Assembly: GCA_050247075.1 (NCBI GenBank)
Contig: JBFWUW010000036.1
Location: 4,399 to 68,398, forward strand
DNA length: 64,000 nt
Reading direction: 5' to 3'
Origin: JBFWUW01 sp050247075
GTDB lineage: Bacteria > Planctomycetota > Planctomycetia > Pirellulales > JBFWUW01
Shown here: positions 17,560 to 26,486 of the stretch, one piece after another
Numbering within the stretch: position 1 is the stretch's first letter
Layout: every line of letters begins with the position of its first letter
Made by a program: the position numbers and the translations under genes
The notes under the pieces: model-generated
Seen by the model: only the letters and a program-made list of their open reading frames with translations
Database searches by the model: none
What the model was told of the DNA's origin: nothing

Positions 17560-17907
17560 CCGGCCGAGAACGGGCTGGGCTGGCAGCTTGACGATTTGCG
17601 GCCCACGTTGGCGGTAACACTGCCGCGACCCGGCAAGAACGCGCCGCTCGACCGACTGCTGATTGGCCTGCACGACGCCACCAGCGGGCTCGATGTCTCG
17701 ACTTTGAGCATCACCAGCAGCGCGGCCATCGCCGGCCTGGCCGCGGGGACCAACCTGGCGGACCAATTTCAACCGACTGAACCTGGTGTGTGGGAATGGA
17801 AGCTGCCCGCCGCTATTTCCAATCTGTCTCCCGCGCTAGTTACGGTGACGGTTCGCGATCAACAAGGAAATACGGCAACGGTCGTCAGAAGGTTTTCAGT
17901 GGAGTAA
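17560..17907 (+). pseudogene. Duplicated C-terminal fragment of the HzsA-like gene (348-bp repeat, copy 2)
   Basis: The frame of the parent gene is kept through to a TAA stop, but no start codon or ribosome site opens the fragment and no signal peptide or haem motif precedes it. Of five differences from copy 1, three are silent and two change residues (Val to Ile, Pro to Ser). An internal TTG could in principle begin a peptide of about 103 residues, but translation is unlikely. It marks the far edge of the sulfate/DUF1559 block. Confidence 0.85.
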
Positions 17908-18054
17908 ATCGCGTCGAATCTCGGCAAATCATGGCGCAAACAACACGTTCGTTGCCCGATCACCGGGAATGTACGGACAAGGCGGAACTTTTCTCCGCTG
18001 CCGCGCGTCTTTAGCTCGGACCGCAATGGCATTATTAGAGCGAGGAGACCGCCC

Positions 18055-19134
18055 ATGCGTTTTTCGCGAACCCATAGCCTCTTCATGGCATGCGTCTTGG
18101 CCACCGCATCGGTGCATGTATCGGAGGGCGATGAGCCGATGCCGACATTCCCCCCTTTCGGGCTCGCGGAGTCCGCGTTTCCCGTTACGGACACTCCGCC
18201 GCCGCGGCCAACAGAACAATCGGAAATCTCTCGTGAAGAGTCGTTGCTGAGACAGATTGAAGGCTTGCTACGAGAAGCCAAAGCGCTTCAGGAACAGGGC
18301 CGGCTGGAAGAAGCCCGTCAACACCGGGAGAAGGCCGCTTACCGCGCCAGCCAGTTGGCCGACTGGCTACGGCAGCCAGTGGCGGAGCCACCTTTTTCCG
18401 ACAACGCTATCGTCAACGGCAGTTTCGAAATGTCCAGCGATGGCAGCCCGCCTGAGGACTGTCTGGCCTTGCAGCCGGGCGATTCGCGGCTGGCGGGTTG
18501 GCACATCCGCGACCCGCGGCCAGCGCCTCAAGAAACGGACGACATCCAGGCCGATTTCGCACGGCAACCACTGTGTGTCGATTGGATCGGTCCGCGGCGC
18601 TGGAAGGCGTCTCACGGCGCGCACTGTCTCGATCTCGATGGCGGCATCGAGCAAACCATCGCCACGGCCGTGGGGACGACTTACGTATTGCGATTCGACA
18701 TGGCAGGAAACCCGGAGACGGGGGACGTAACCCGGCAGACGCTGCTGGTGAAATTAAACGATCAAGCAAGCAAGTTCATGTTTGATTCCACCGGAAGCAG
18801 CGCGGCCGACTTGAAGTGGGCGACGCACCATGTGGTATTCGCAGCCAGAGAGGCGAATACGAGGATCGGCTTCATCAACGCTGATCCTAACAGTTACTCT
18901 GCCGGCGTGGCGTTAGATCACGTTTCGATCCATCCACTCGATGAAGGCACTGCCGCACAAGTCAAGGAACTTTACCAAAGAGTACTGCGATTCGATGATG
19001 AAGCCGCCGCCCTGCGGGCGGCGGGCCGTGCCGAGGAAGGGCAACAACACGCGGATGCCGCCGAACGTTACCGCGCCCAGATCAAGGAATTGCTGGAAGG
19101 AAGCCGCGCGGTACCCACCGCGCCAGTTCCCTAG
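18055..19134 (+). CDS. Secreted choice-of-anchor C/DUF642-like protein
   Basis: 359 residues. A signal peptide (MRFSRTHSLFMACVLATASV) is followed by a short helical stretch rich in Glu, Arg and Ala (residues 60-105). Then comes a jelly-roll domain with NGSFE, LAGWHI, VDWIG, LDLDGGIEQTI and RFDMAGNPE, the pattern of DUF642/choice-of-anchor C domains. A second helical stretch closes the protein. Such domains are usually cell-surface and may bind carbohydrate. ATG 18055 has GAGGAGA upstream. It stands alone between the repeat and topA. Confidence 0.75.
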   Translation: MRFSRTHSLFMACVLATASVHVSEGDEPMPTFPPFGLAESAFPVTDTPPPRPTEQSEISREESLLRQIEGLLREAKALQEQGRLEEARQHREKAAYRASQLADWLRQPVAEPPFSDNAIVNGSFEMSSDGSPPEDCLALQPGDSRLAGWHIRDPRPAPQETDDIQADFARQPLCVDWIGPRRWKASHGAHCLDLDGGIEQTIATAVGTTYVLRFDMAGNPETGDVTRQTLLVKLNDQASKFMFDSTGSSAADLKWATHHVVFAAREANTRIGFINADPNSYSAGVALDHVSIHPLDEGTAAQVKELYQRVLRFDDEAAALRAAGRAEEGQQHADAAERYRAQIKELLEGSRAVPTAPVP

Positions 19135-19232
19135 GCGTGCGGACCTCCTGATTTCCGCGCCAACACTGGTGGACTATTCGCTGAGCTGCTGACCCAGCTA
19201 CCCGCCGATTTTCACTATCGCCAGCCGCGGTC

Positions 19233-22019
19233 CTACTCTCCCGGCTCTTTGGGGGCTTTCTTCTTCACGGCCTTTTTCTTTGTGCTCTTCTTCTTGGCTT
19301 TTTTCGCCTTGGCCGGTTTTTGCGCTGCGGTTGTCGATGAGGCTTCTTCGCCGGTCTTCTTCGTGGCCTTTTTGCTTTCTTTTTTAGCGGCCTTTTTCGC
19401 TCCCCGGGCCGACTTTTTCTTCTTCTTGGATGGTCCCAAGGCTGCCCGCGCGGCTAGTAGTTCCAAGGCTTGGGCGTGGGTTAGCGTTTCGGCGGTTTCG
19501 CCCTTGGGGAGCGAGGCGTTCGTCTCGCCGTCGGTGACGTACAGGCCGTAGCGGCCGTCGAAGAGTTGAATTGGCTGCTTAGTGACGGGTGACGGGTCGA
19601 ACGCCTTGAGCGGTTCCCGCGGTGCGCCAAACCCGCGACGGGCTGCTTTGGGTTGGGCCAGCAATTCCAAGGCTTGTTCCAGCGTAATGTCCAGCGGAGA
19701 TATGTCGGCCGGCAGCGAGCGGGTGTCGTCACCGCATTTGATGTACGGCCCAAAGCGGCCATTTTGGGCCACGATCGGCAAGTTGTCGGCGGGCCGCTCG
19801 CCCAGCGTCCGCGGCAGCGAAAGCAACCGCAAGGCCACCGCCAGATCGACATCCTCCGGCTTCATCCCTTTCATCAACGAGGCATTCTTTTTCTGCTCGT
19901 CCTCGGGCGTGCCGCGTTGAATGTACGGACCAAACCGGCCTTGCTTCAGGTAGATTGGCAGATGGGTGTCGGGGCACATGCCGATCGGCTCCTCGGCCTG
20001 CACGGCCCGTTCCAGCATGTCCAGCGCCCACGGCAGCTTGACCTCATCGGGGGCGGTGTCGGGCGGAAGGCTGGCCCGCCGCTCGCCATGTTCCAAGAAC
20101 GGGCCGTACTTGCCCACGCGGACAAAAACCGGCTCGCCCGGCTGCCCGTTATGCTCGGGCTGGCCGATGAAAATTCGCGACACCTCGCGCACGTCGATCT
20201 CGTCGAGCTTGTTGGCCAGCAGTTTTTTCAGGCCTGGCTTTTCGCCACCATGATAAAACGACTTGAGGTACTGAACATGGCCCGACTCGCCGCGGCTGAT
20301 CGCGTCGAGATCGTCCTCCATGCGGGCCGTAAAGGCGTAATCCACCAGTTCCGGCAGATGCTTTTCCATCAGTTGGCAGACGGCAAAACCGACCCACGTC
20401 GGCACCAGGGCGTTCCCCCGCTTAAAGACGTACTCCCGCGCCAAAATGGTGTCGATGATGGAGGCATAAGTGCTGGGCCGGCCAATCCCCTTGTCTTCCA
20501 GCGACTTGGTCAGCGTGGCTTCCGTAAACCGCGCCGGCGGTTGCGTGGTGTGGCTCTTGGGGTCTAACTGCCGCAGATCGAGCAATTCCCCCACGGCCAC
20601 GTCGGGCAAAATGGTATCGCGCTCGGCCAGTTCGGCCTGGGGATCGTCAGAACCTTCCACGTAGGCCCGCAAGTAACCGGGGAAGTCGATGACCTTTCCC
20701 CCCACGCGAAACACGGCCCCGCCCCCTTGGATAGTGATGGAGATGCGCCGCCCGCGGGCGTCGGCCATCTGGCTGGCCACGGTGCGCTTCCAGATCATGT
20801 CGTACAGCTTGAACTCGTCGTCGCGCAGCTCCTTCCGCAGGGCATCGGGGAAATCAAACGGGTGCCCCGCCGGGCGGATGGCTTCGTGGGCCTCTTGCGC
20901 GTTCTTGACCTTGGTGGCGTAGGTCCGGGGTTCGGGCGAAAGGAAGTCGGCCCCGTACTGCCCTTTGACCAGATCGCGGGCCGCATCGACGGCCGTCTTG
21001 GCCAGATTGGTCGAGTCGGTACGCATGTAAGTAATGTGGCCGTTCTCGTACAGGCTTTGGGCGGCCCCCATCGTCCGCCGGGCGGTAAAGCCCAGTTTGC
21101 GGTTGGCCTCTTGCTGCAACGTGCTGGTGGTGAAAGGGGGATACGGCTTGGTGGTGTACGGTTTTTCCTCCAGGCTGGCGACGCGGAACTCGCAGCCAGA
21201 GAGCTCGTCCACCAGATTCCGCACGCCGGCCTCGTCCAGCAGCAGCAGGGCCGGGTCTTTGATCTTGCCGGTGGCGGCGTCAAAGTCGCCGGTGGAAGGG
21301 AGCTTGCGCTCATCGACCGAAACCAGCGTGGCCTCAAAGCCGTCGGCCTGGGCCTGTTGTTTGGCAAAAGTGGCCAGCAAGTCCCAGTACGTCGCTGAGA
21401 CAAAAGCCATGCGGTCGCGCTCGCGTTCCACAATCAGCCGCACGGCTACGCTTTGCACGCGCCCTGCCGACAGCCGCCGCCCCATCTTCCGCCACAACAA
21501 CGGGGAGACATCGTAGCCATACAGACGGTCCAAAATGCGGCGGGTTTCTTGGGCCTTGACCAGGTCGTTGTCGATCGTCCGCAGATGGTTGATGGCTTCC
21601 TCGATCGCCTCTTGGGTGATCTCGTGGAACACCATGCGGTGGACCGGCACCTTGGGCTTGAGCAGCTCCTGCAGGTGCCAACTAATGGCTTCTCCCTCGC
21701 GGTCTTCGTCCGTCGCCAGATAGAGGGCCTTGGCCCCTTTCACCAGGTCGCGCAGCTTGCGGATATGTTGCGTCTTGCCGGGGGGCACCACGTAGACCGG
21801 CTCAAAGTCTTGATCGACGTTCACCCCCAGATAGGCCCAGGCTTCGTCGCGAAACTGGGCCGGAACTTGTTTCTTGCCCTCGGGCAGGTCGCGGACATGC
21901 CCAATGCTGGCCTCGATGACGTAGTCGTTCCCCAGGAACTTGCTGATCGTGCGAGCCTTGGCGGGAGACTCGACAATCACCAACGATTTTGCAACGCTGG
22001 CGGGGGATTTCTTGGCCAT
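19233..22019 (-). CDS. topA: DNA topoisomerase I with lysine-rich C-terminal tail
   Basis: About 928 residues from ATG 22019 (MAKKSPASVAKSLVIVESPAKA). It has the TOPRIM domain (ATDEDREGEAISWHL), the type IA core and the catalytic Tyr331 in HITYMRTDST. There is no classical zinc-finger tail. Instead several topo-C repeats appear (GRFGPYIQRG; GRFGPYIKCGD; GRYGLYVTDGE), and the last 60 residues are a Lys/Ala/Glu-rich basic tail that probably binds DNA. It relaxes negative supercoils. An in-frame upstream extension to 22139 exists but looks non-coding. Confidence 0.95.
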   Translation of the reverse strand: MAKKSPASVAKSLVIVESPAKARTISKFLGNDYVIEASIGHVRDLPEGKKQVPAQFRDEAWAYLGVNVDQDFEPVYVVPPGKTQHIRKLRDLVKGAKALYLATDEDREGEAISWHLQELLKPKVPVHRMVFHEITQEAIEEAINHLRTIDNDLVKAQETRRILDRLYGYDVSPLLWRKMGRRLSAGRVQSVAVRLIVERERDRMAFVSATYWDLLATFAKQQAQADGFEATLVSVDERKLPSTGDFDAATGKIKDPALLLLDEAGVRNLVDELSGCEFRVASLEEKPYTTKPYPPFTTSTLQQEANRKLGFTARRTMGAAQSLYENGHITYMRTDSTNLAKTAVDAARDLVKGQYGADFLSPEPRTYATKVKNAQEAHEAIRPAGHPFDFPDALRKELRDDEFKLYDMIWKRTVASQMADARGRRISITIQGGGAVFRVGGKVIDFPGYLRAYVEGSDDPQAELAERDTILPDVAVGELLDLRQLDPKSHTTQPPARFTEATLTKSLEDKGIGRPSTYASIIDTILAREYVFKRGNALVPTWVGFAVCQLMEKHLPELVDYAFTARMEDDLDAISRGESGHVQYLKSFYHGGEKPGLKKLLANKLDEIDVREVSRIFIGQPEHNGQPGEPVFVRVGKYGPFLEHGERRASLPPDTAPDEVKLPWALDMLERAVQAEEPIGMCPDTHLPIYLKQGRFGPYIQRGTPEDEQKKNASLMKGMKPEDVDLAVALRLLSLPRTLGERPADNLPIVAQNGRFGPYIKCGDDTRSLPADISPLDITLEQALELLAQPKAARRGFGAPREPLKAFDPSPVTKQPIQLFDGRYGLYVTDGETNASLPKGETAETLTHAQALELLAARAALGPSKKKKKSARGAKKAAKKESKKATKKTGEEASSTTAAQKPAKAKKAKKKSTKKKAVKKKAPKEPGE

Positions 22020-22434
22020 GTGAGAACCAGGGGGGAACGTTAGGTAGCTTCGTAGTCGTTTATCAGCCGAGGCAGGCGGTAATCGCCAGCTATTGCCGGC
22101 GAGTTGAGCCAATCGCGACAGTCCGCATACACGGAACATAGCGCGAAATCAAAAAACTTCCTCGAAATCGGTTTCGCCGACTGTTCGACAACCACTCTGG
22201 CGACCGCCGCCAGGGACTTGTCTGGCACCCGGCGAGCAGGGGCCAAATCGTCCGGACTCGTGTTTGGGATTGCGTTTACGTCGCGTCTCCTTACAATCAG
22301 CACAGCCTGCGCTAGCGGGCAAATCGTGCAACTGCTTAATCATCTTCGCCCCTGGCTGTCAAGTACCTGGCTGCTGTTTTTCACGTTCCAGGCATTGCCG
22401 GTGGTCAACCTTTTTTGCAGGAAATCGCTGAATC
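22020..22434. other. Intergenic region between divergent topA and the PpiD-like gene
   Basis: This stretch of 415 bp should hold both promoters. I see no clear -35/-10 pair, RNA gene or repeat; short frames across it lack ribosome sites and family resemblance. Confidence 0.5.
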
Positions 22435-24888
22435 ATGGCCCATGCAATGAACATGTTTCGCAAGCGTCAAAAAGCGCTGCTGGCGGTAGTGGGCGTCATG
22501 TGCATGTTTGGCTTTGTGTTTGCCGGCGCGCAAGGCTTCATGGGAGATGGCCGCGGGGCACCCGACCCCGTGGTGGCCACCACGCGGTACGGCAAAATCC
22601 ACTCCTCTGAATTACAGAATGCCAGGCTGCAACGGCGGGCGGCCCTGGACTTTATCCAGGGCCTGGTGACTGCGGCCGCCCAAGAGGCTCGCAACGCCAG
22701 ACTCTTCACCTGGCAGCCCAACCAGGATTTGTTTCCTCTTGGCGGACCGACCGAGGAAAGCACCGTCGTCATTGGCCTCGTGGCCCGTCAGGCGGAAGAC
22801 CTGGGAATCGTCGTTACCGACGATGGCGTCAACCAATATCTGAAAGAACTCACGGGCGACATCGTGCCGGGCGATGTGGTCAACCGCTTGATCTCGGAAA
22901 TCACCCAGCGCGAAATCTCGCAGACGCAACTTTATGACGGCCTGCGGCGCGAGGTGCAGGCCGTGCGCCTGCGGCAACTGCTGATGGCCGGGCAAACACC
23001 CGCCACCTTGCCGCCGGGCCAGCGCTGGGCCTATTACCAAAAGCTCAAACAGCGGGCCAAGGTGGAGTTGGTGGCCGTGCCCGCCGCCGATTTCGCCAGC
23101 GAAGTTGGCGAGCCGAACGAGCAAGAGATTGCCGAGTTGTTCAAGAAGTATAAAGATAGCCTGCCGAACAAGTTTTCCGCCGAGCCCGGCTTTCGCGTGC
23201 CGCACAAGGTAGGCCTGGAATACTTGCGGGCCGACTTTGAAAAGTTCAAAACGGCCGCTGAAGCGGAAGTGACCGACGAAGAGATTGCTACACACTACGA
23301 GGAAAACAAAGAGAATCTCTACCAGACGGATAAGTCCAAGGGATTTGATGAGGAAACGGAGAAGCCATCAACGGAAGAATCATCGGACGGTGACAAGCCA
23401 GAGGAGGGTGACAAGCCAGCCGATGGGGATAAGCCGGCGGATGGTGAGACGCCCGCTGATGGTGATAAGCCAGAAGACGGTGAGAAGCCCGCCGATGGCG
23501 AGAAGAAGGCCGACGATGGCGACGCTGCCCCCGCGGAGCCAGCCAAGCCCGCAGCGGAGAAACCGGCTGCCGATAAGCCCGCGGCTACTCCCGACAAGCA
23601 GCCGCAATCGAATGTTACCCGCGGCGCGACCGCTTCGCTGGTTTCGTTCAATCAGGCCGAGGAAAGCAAACCTGCCGCGGCCAAGCAGCCAGCGGCCGAC
23701 AAGCCGGACGGTCCCAAGCTCACTGCCGACAAGCCGGCGGGTGATACCAAGCCAGCCGACGCAGCGAAGCCGGCGGAAGAGGCCAAGCCAGCCGACGCAG
23801 CACCCGCCGATGGCGACAAACCGGCGGATGAAACCAAGCCCGACGGCGACGCGCCCGCGGACGAAACTAAGCCTGCAGGCGAAGAGAATTCCGAGGATAC
23901 TCCGCCGGTAAAGGAGTTTAAGCCGCTGGAGGAAGTGAAAGATCAGATTCGCAGCCAATTGGCCAGCACCAAAGCCCGCGAGAAGATCAAGACGGTCTTT
24001 GAGGAGATGAAGGTGATCCTGGACGACTATCGCTTCAAGCTGCTGTCGGCTGGCGGGGATGCCGAAAACCAACCGCAGCCGCTAGATATTGAAGCCCTGG
24101 CCGCCGCGCGCGGGCTGGACCATCGGGTAGTTTCACCCTCGACCGGTGCCGATTTGGATGCGGATGGCGAATTTGGCCAGTCCTATGTATTCAATATTGC
24201 GCCCGGAGCCCGGTTTCAACCTGTCAGGGCCATCGCGCTCCTGTTTTCTCGGTTGCAGCCGCACCAGCCAGAGACTTCGCAGAGTTTGGGGGGGGACCAG
24301 TTCTTATTCTGGAAAACCAGCGACGAGAAGGAGCACTCGCCCAGCCTCACCGACGCCGGAGTGCGCGAAGCAGTCGTTCGGGCCTGGAAGTTGGAACGAG
24401 CCATGGAACCGGCACTCAAGAAGGCCCAAGCACTGGCCGATCAGGCTCGCGAGAAAAAAGAGCCCCTGAGGGAAACCTTCGCCGGCCAGACCGATCTGAT
24501 CGTCACCGAGACCGAATACTTCCCCTGGATGACAAACGGCTTTCAAACGGCCGAAGGAAACTACCAGCCCCCGCAATTTGGCACGGTGGTTGGCGTGGAA
24601 GGGGCCGGCAACGAATTCATGGAAACGGTATTCAAAATGCAGCCGGGCGAAGTGGGTGTGGCCACGAACCAGCCCAAAAACGTGGCCTACGTCCTCCGTC
24701 TGATCGAGTTCGAGAAACTGCTGCCCGTGTTGGAACGCGGTTTTTTGGCCGACAATCTCAGCGTTTACGACGACCTGGCGATGATGGACTACATGGCCTT
24801 GCAAAACACCTGGCTGGAAAAAATCACCGCCGACGCCGGCCTGAACTGGGAACAATCCCCCGACAACAGGGCCGGTCTCGAAGAGTAG
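22435..24888 (+). CDS. PpiD/SurA-N-like membrane-anchored chaperone with charged repeat linker
   Basis: 817 residues. A short cytoplasmic start (MFRKRQKALL) and one membrane helix (AVVGVMCMFGFVFAG) precede a SurA_N-type helical domain (residues 55-220). Residues 315-500 are low-complexity, built from variants of GDKPADG and later AKPA units. The C-terminal part has long helices and a parvulin-like ending, but no clear catalytic set, so isomerase activity is doubtful. It probably assists folding of exported proteins from the inner membrane. ATG 22435 follows AGGAAA; ATG 22447 is also possible. Confidence 0.7.
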   Translation: MAHAMNMFRKRQKALLAVVGVMCMFGFVFAGAQGFMGDGRGAPDPVVATTRYGKIHSSELQNARLQRRAALDFIQGLVTAAAQEARNARLFTWQPNQDLFPLGGPTEESTVVIGLVARQAEDLGIVVTDDGVNQYLKELTGDIVPGDVVNRLISEITQREISQTQLYDGLRREVQAVRLRQLLMAGQTPATLPPGQRWAYYQKLKQRAKVELVAVPAADFASEVGEPNEQEIAELFKKYKDSLPNKFSAEPGFRVPHKVGLEYLRADFEKFKTAAEAEVTDEEIATHYEENKENLYQTDKSKGFDEETEKPSTEESSDGDKPEEGDKPADGDKPADGETPADGDKPEDGEKPADGEKKADDGDAAPAEPAKPAAEKPAADKPAATPDKQPQSNVTRGATASLVSFNQAEESKPAAAKQPAADKPDGPKLTADKPAGDTKPADAAKPAEEAKPADAAPADGDKPADETKPDGDAPADETKPAGEENSEDTPPVKEFKPLEEVKDQIRSQLASTKAREKIKTVFEEMKVILDDYRFKLLSAGGDAENQPQPLDIEALAAARGLDHRVVSPSTGADLDADGEFGQSYVFNIAPGARFQPVRAIALLFSRLQPHQPETSQSLGGDQFLFWKTSDEKEHSPSLTDAGVREAVVRAWKLERAMEPALKKAQALADQAREKKEPLRETFAGQTDLIVTETEYFPWMTNGFQTAEGNYQPPQFGTVVGVEGAGNEFMETVFKMQPGEVGVATNQPKNVAYVLRLIEFEKLLPVLERGFLADNLSVYDDLAMMDYMALQNTWLEKITADAGLNWEQSPDNRAGLEE
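23365..23880 (+). repeat. Coding low-complexity repeats (KPADG/KPA units)
   Basis: Inside the PpiD-like gene, hexapeptide variants of DKPADG repeat at about 18-bp intervals and then degrade into Ala/Pro/Lys-rich text. They give spurious long frames on the other strand. Such arrays change length by slippage, so copy number may vary between strains. Confidence 0.85.
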
Positions 24889-25148
24889 CCTTGGCCGTCC
24901 GTCGCGCGGCACCATCTTTCGTGGAGCGAAAAGCGACTATACTAGTGCCACCGGGCGGTAAACTGGGGTTGCATCTCATCGTCGCATGTCTGTCATCTAC
25001 ACCGCCTCGGCCAGAAGGTAGGTCATGCTAATCGCTGGAACCAGGAACCATTGGTAGCCAGTCGTTCGACGGTTTGTGCCCGTGGCCGGGGGAATTGTTC
25101 GGCCCAGACGCAGCACCGGGGGCCACGAACTTGAGCCGTCGGCTTGCT
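24889..25148. other. Intergenic region before the tRNA-Ala promoter
   Basis: No gene, hairpin with a U-tract or repeat is evident. Short frames here have no ribosome site and no recognisable protein. Confidence 0.5.
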
Positions 25149-25177
25149 TTGACAAGTCCCGCCAAGCGCCCTAGAAT
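25149..25177 (+). promoter_or_regulatory. Predicted promoter upstream of tRNA-Ala
   Basis: TTGACA (25149-25154), 17-bp spacer, TAGAAT (25172-25177). It is the best sigma-70-like match in the region and points to the tRNA, which begins 123 bp later, implying a 5' leader trimmed by RNase P. Confidence 0.55.
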
Positions 25178-25300
25178 CCTGACGTGGGTGCTTAGAAATT
25201 GGGAAACTCAACTTAATATCCTGCGGTTGTGTTTCGCCTCATCAAGCCGCCTGCTACGGTTCGTATCCCACACGTGCCTGAATCGATCCCTACAACCGCC

Positions 25301-25373
25301 GGGGCGGTAGCTCAGTTGGGAGAGCGCTGCGTTCGCAATGCAGAGGTCGAGGGTTCAACTCCCTTCCGCTCCA
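25301..25373 (+). tRNA. tRNA-Ala (anticodon CGC)
   Basis: The cloverleaf is complete: acceptor GGGGCGG with CCGCTCC, D-stem GCTC/GAGC, anticodon stem CTGCG/TGCAG with loop TTCGCAA, and T-arm GAGGG-TTCAACT-CCCTT. The acceptor contains the G3:U70 wobble that marks alanine tRNAs. The discriminator is A and CCA is not encoded. It reads GCG codons. Confidence 0.95.
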
Positions 25374-25378
25374 CTCGT

Positions 25379-25415
25379 AAAGCCTTGCCGCACATTGAGT
25401 TGCGACAAGGCTTTT
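25379..25415 (+). terminator. Intrinsic terminator of tRNA-Ala
   Basis: AAAGCCTTG pairs with CAAGGCTTT, with an inner CGCA/TGCG pairing and a run of T residues at 25412-25416. Confidence 0.75.
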
Positions 25416-25582
25416 TGTGTAAATGCGGTGTGTAAACCCGTGTGCAAATCGCCGTGTAACCATCGAAAGTCAATTCGACCGGTCATGTCCATGAGAGGCA
25501 TTGCAGATTTGACTGTAGCCACGAGCTGGTGCCGGTGGCATTCGCTGGAACTGAGCATCACGGTGATGAATTGGGGGAGGGC

Positions 25583-26485
25583 ATGATTCGGCTTGGCCTC
25601 TGCTGCATCTTCCGAGACCAGCCGATCAAGTTCGTCAACACGACGGCCACGGCCATCGGCAGGATGAAACGACCAGACGCTCTCGCCAAGCTGTCCGGGT
25701 TGTGCATGGCGAATGCCGACTCCTTGCTGCTCGCCCTTCAATTTTGTGCCGACAACGGCATTGGCTGCTTCCGGGTGAACAGCCAGATTCTTCCCATCAA
25801 GACGCATCCAACCAGCGGATATTCCGTGGGCGATTTGCCCGATGGCGATGAAATCGTTCGCCGCTTCAAGGCGTGCGGCAGGTTCGTCAAGAAGCACAAG
25901 CTGCGGACGTGTTTTCACCCAGATCAATTCGTCGTCCTGAATTCGCAGCGGCCCGAAGTCGTGGAATCGTCTCTTCGTGAACTCGAATACCAATCCGAGG
26001 TCGCCGAGTGGGTCGGGGCCGATGTCGTCAACATCCACGGCGGTGGGGCTTACGGAGACAAGCAAAAGGCGTTGGCCGACTTTGCTTGCAATCTCGACCG
26101 TTTGTCATCCAGAGCCAGAAAGCGGTTGACCGTTGAAAACGACGACAAGATTTTCACGCCCGCCGACCTGTTGCCGATGTGCGAGGCGACCGGCATTCCG
26201 CTGGTTTACGACGTGCATCACCACCGTTGCCATCCCGATGGCATAACTGTCGAACAGGCAACAAAGATGGCGATGGCAACTTGGGATCGGGAGCCGATGT
26301 TCCACATCTCCAGTCCGCTCGAAGGCTGGGACGGCCCGAAGCCCGAACGTCACCACGATTTCATCGACGTGAACGATTTCCCGGAGTGCTGGCATCGAAA
26401 GAAGATCACCGTCGAAGTCGAAGCCAAGGCGAAGGAGGTGGCGGTCGAAAGGCTGAGACAAGAGTTGTCCCATCGCACGAAATAA
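25583..26485 (+). CDS. uvsE: UV damage endonuclease UvsE/UvdE
   Basis: A 300-residue TIM-barrel enzyme. The start RLGLCCIF, the metal-site segments FHPDQFVVLNS, VNIHGGGAYGDK, LTVENDD and PLVYDVHHHRC, and the late HISSP and HHDFID are diagnostic of UvsE. It cuts DNA 5' to UV photoproducts and some other lesions, giving an alternative to nucleotide excision repair. ATG 25583 follows GGGGGAGG; an extension to 25529 is possible but unlike the family. It is the first gene after tRNA-Ala in a set of accessory genes. Confidence 0.93.
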   Translation: MIRLGLCCIFRDQPIKFVNTTATAIGRMKRPDALAKLSGLCMANADSLLLALQFCADNGIGCFRVNSQILPIKTHPTSGYSVGDLPDGDEIVRRFKACGRFVKKHKLRTCFHPDQFVVLNSQRPEVVESSLRELEYQSEVAEWVGADVVNIHGGGAYGDKQKALADFACNLDRLSSRARKRLTVENDDKIFTPADLLPMCEATGIPLVYDVHHHRCHPDGITVEQATKMAMATWDREPMFHISSPLEGWDGPKPERHHDFIDVNDFPECWHRKKITVEVEAKAKEVAVERLRQELSHRTK

Positions 26486-26486
26486 A

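Noticed and set aside
22040..22303. Possible small gene between topA and the PpiD-like gene
   Set aside because: Weak start context, unusual composition and no recognisable motif; more likely intergenic.
23319..24072. Long minus-strand frames opposite the PpiD-like gene
   Set aside because: They are created by the KPADG codon repeats; they have no ribosome site and encode only Ser/Ala/Gly/Leu-rich repeats.
25374..25582. Attachment site of an integrated element at tRNA-Ala
   Set aside because: I found no second copy of the tRNA 3' end at the far side of the island near 31650 and no integrase, so an att site cannot be supported.
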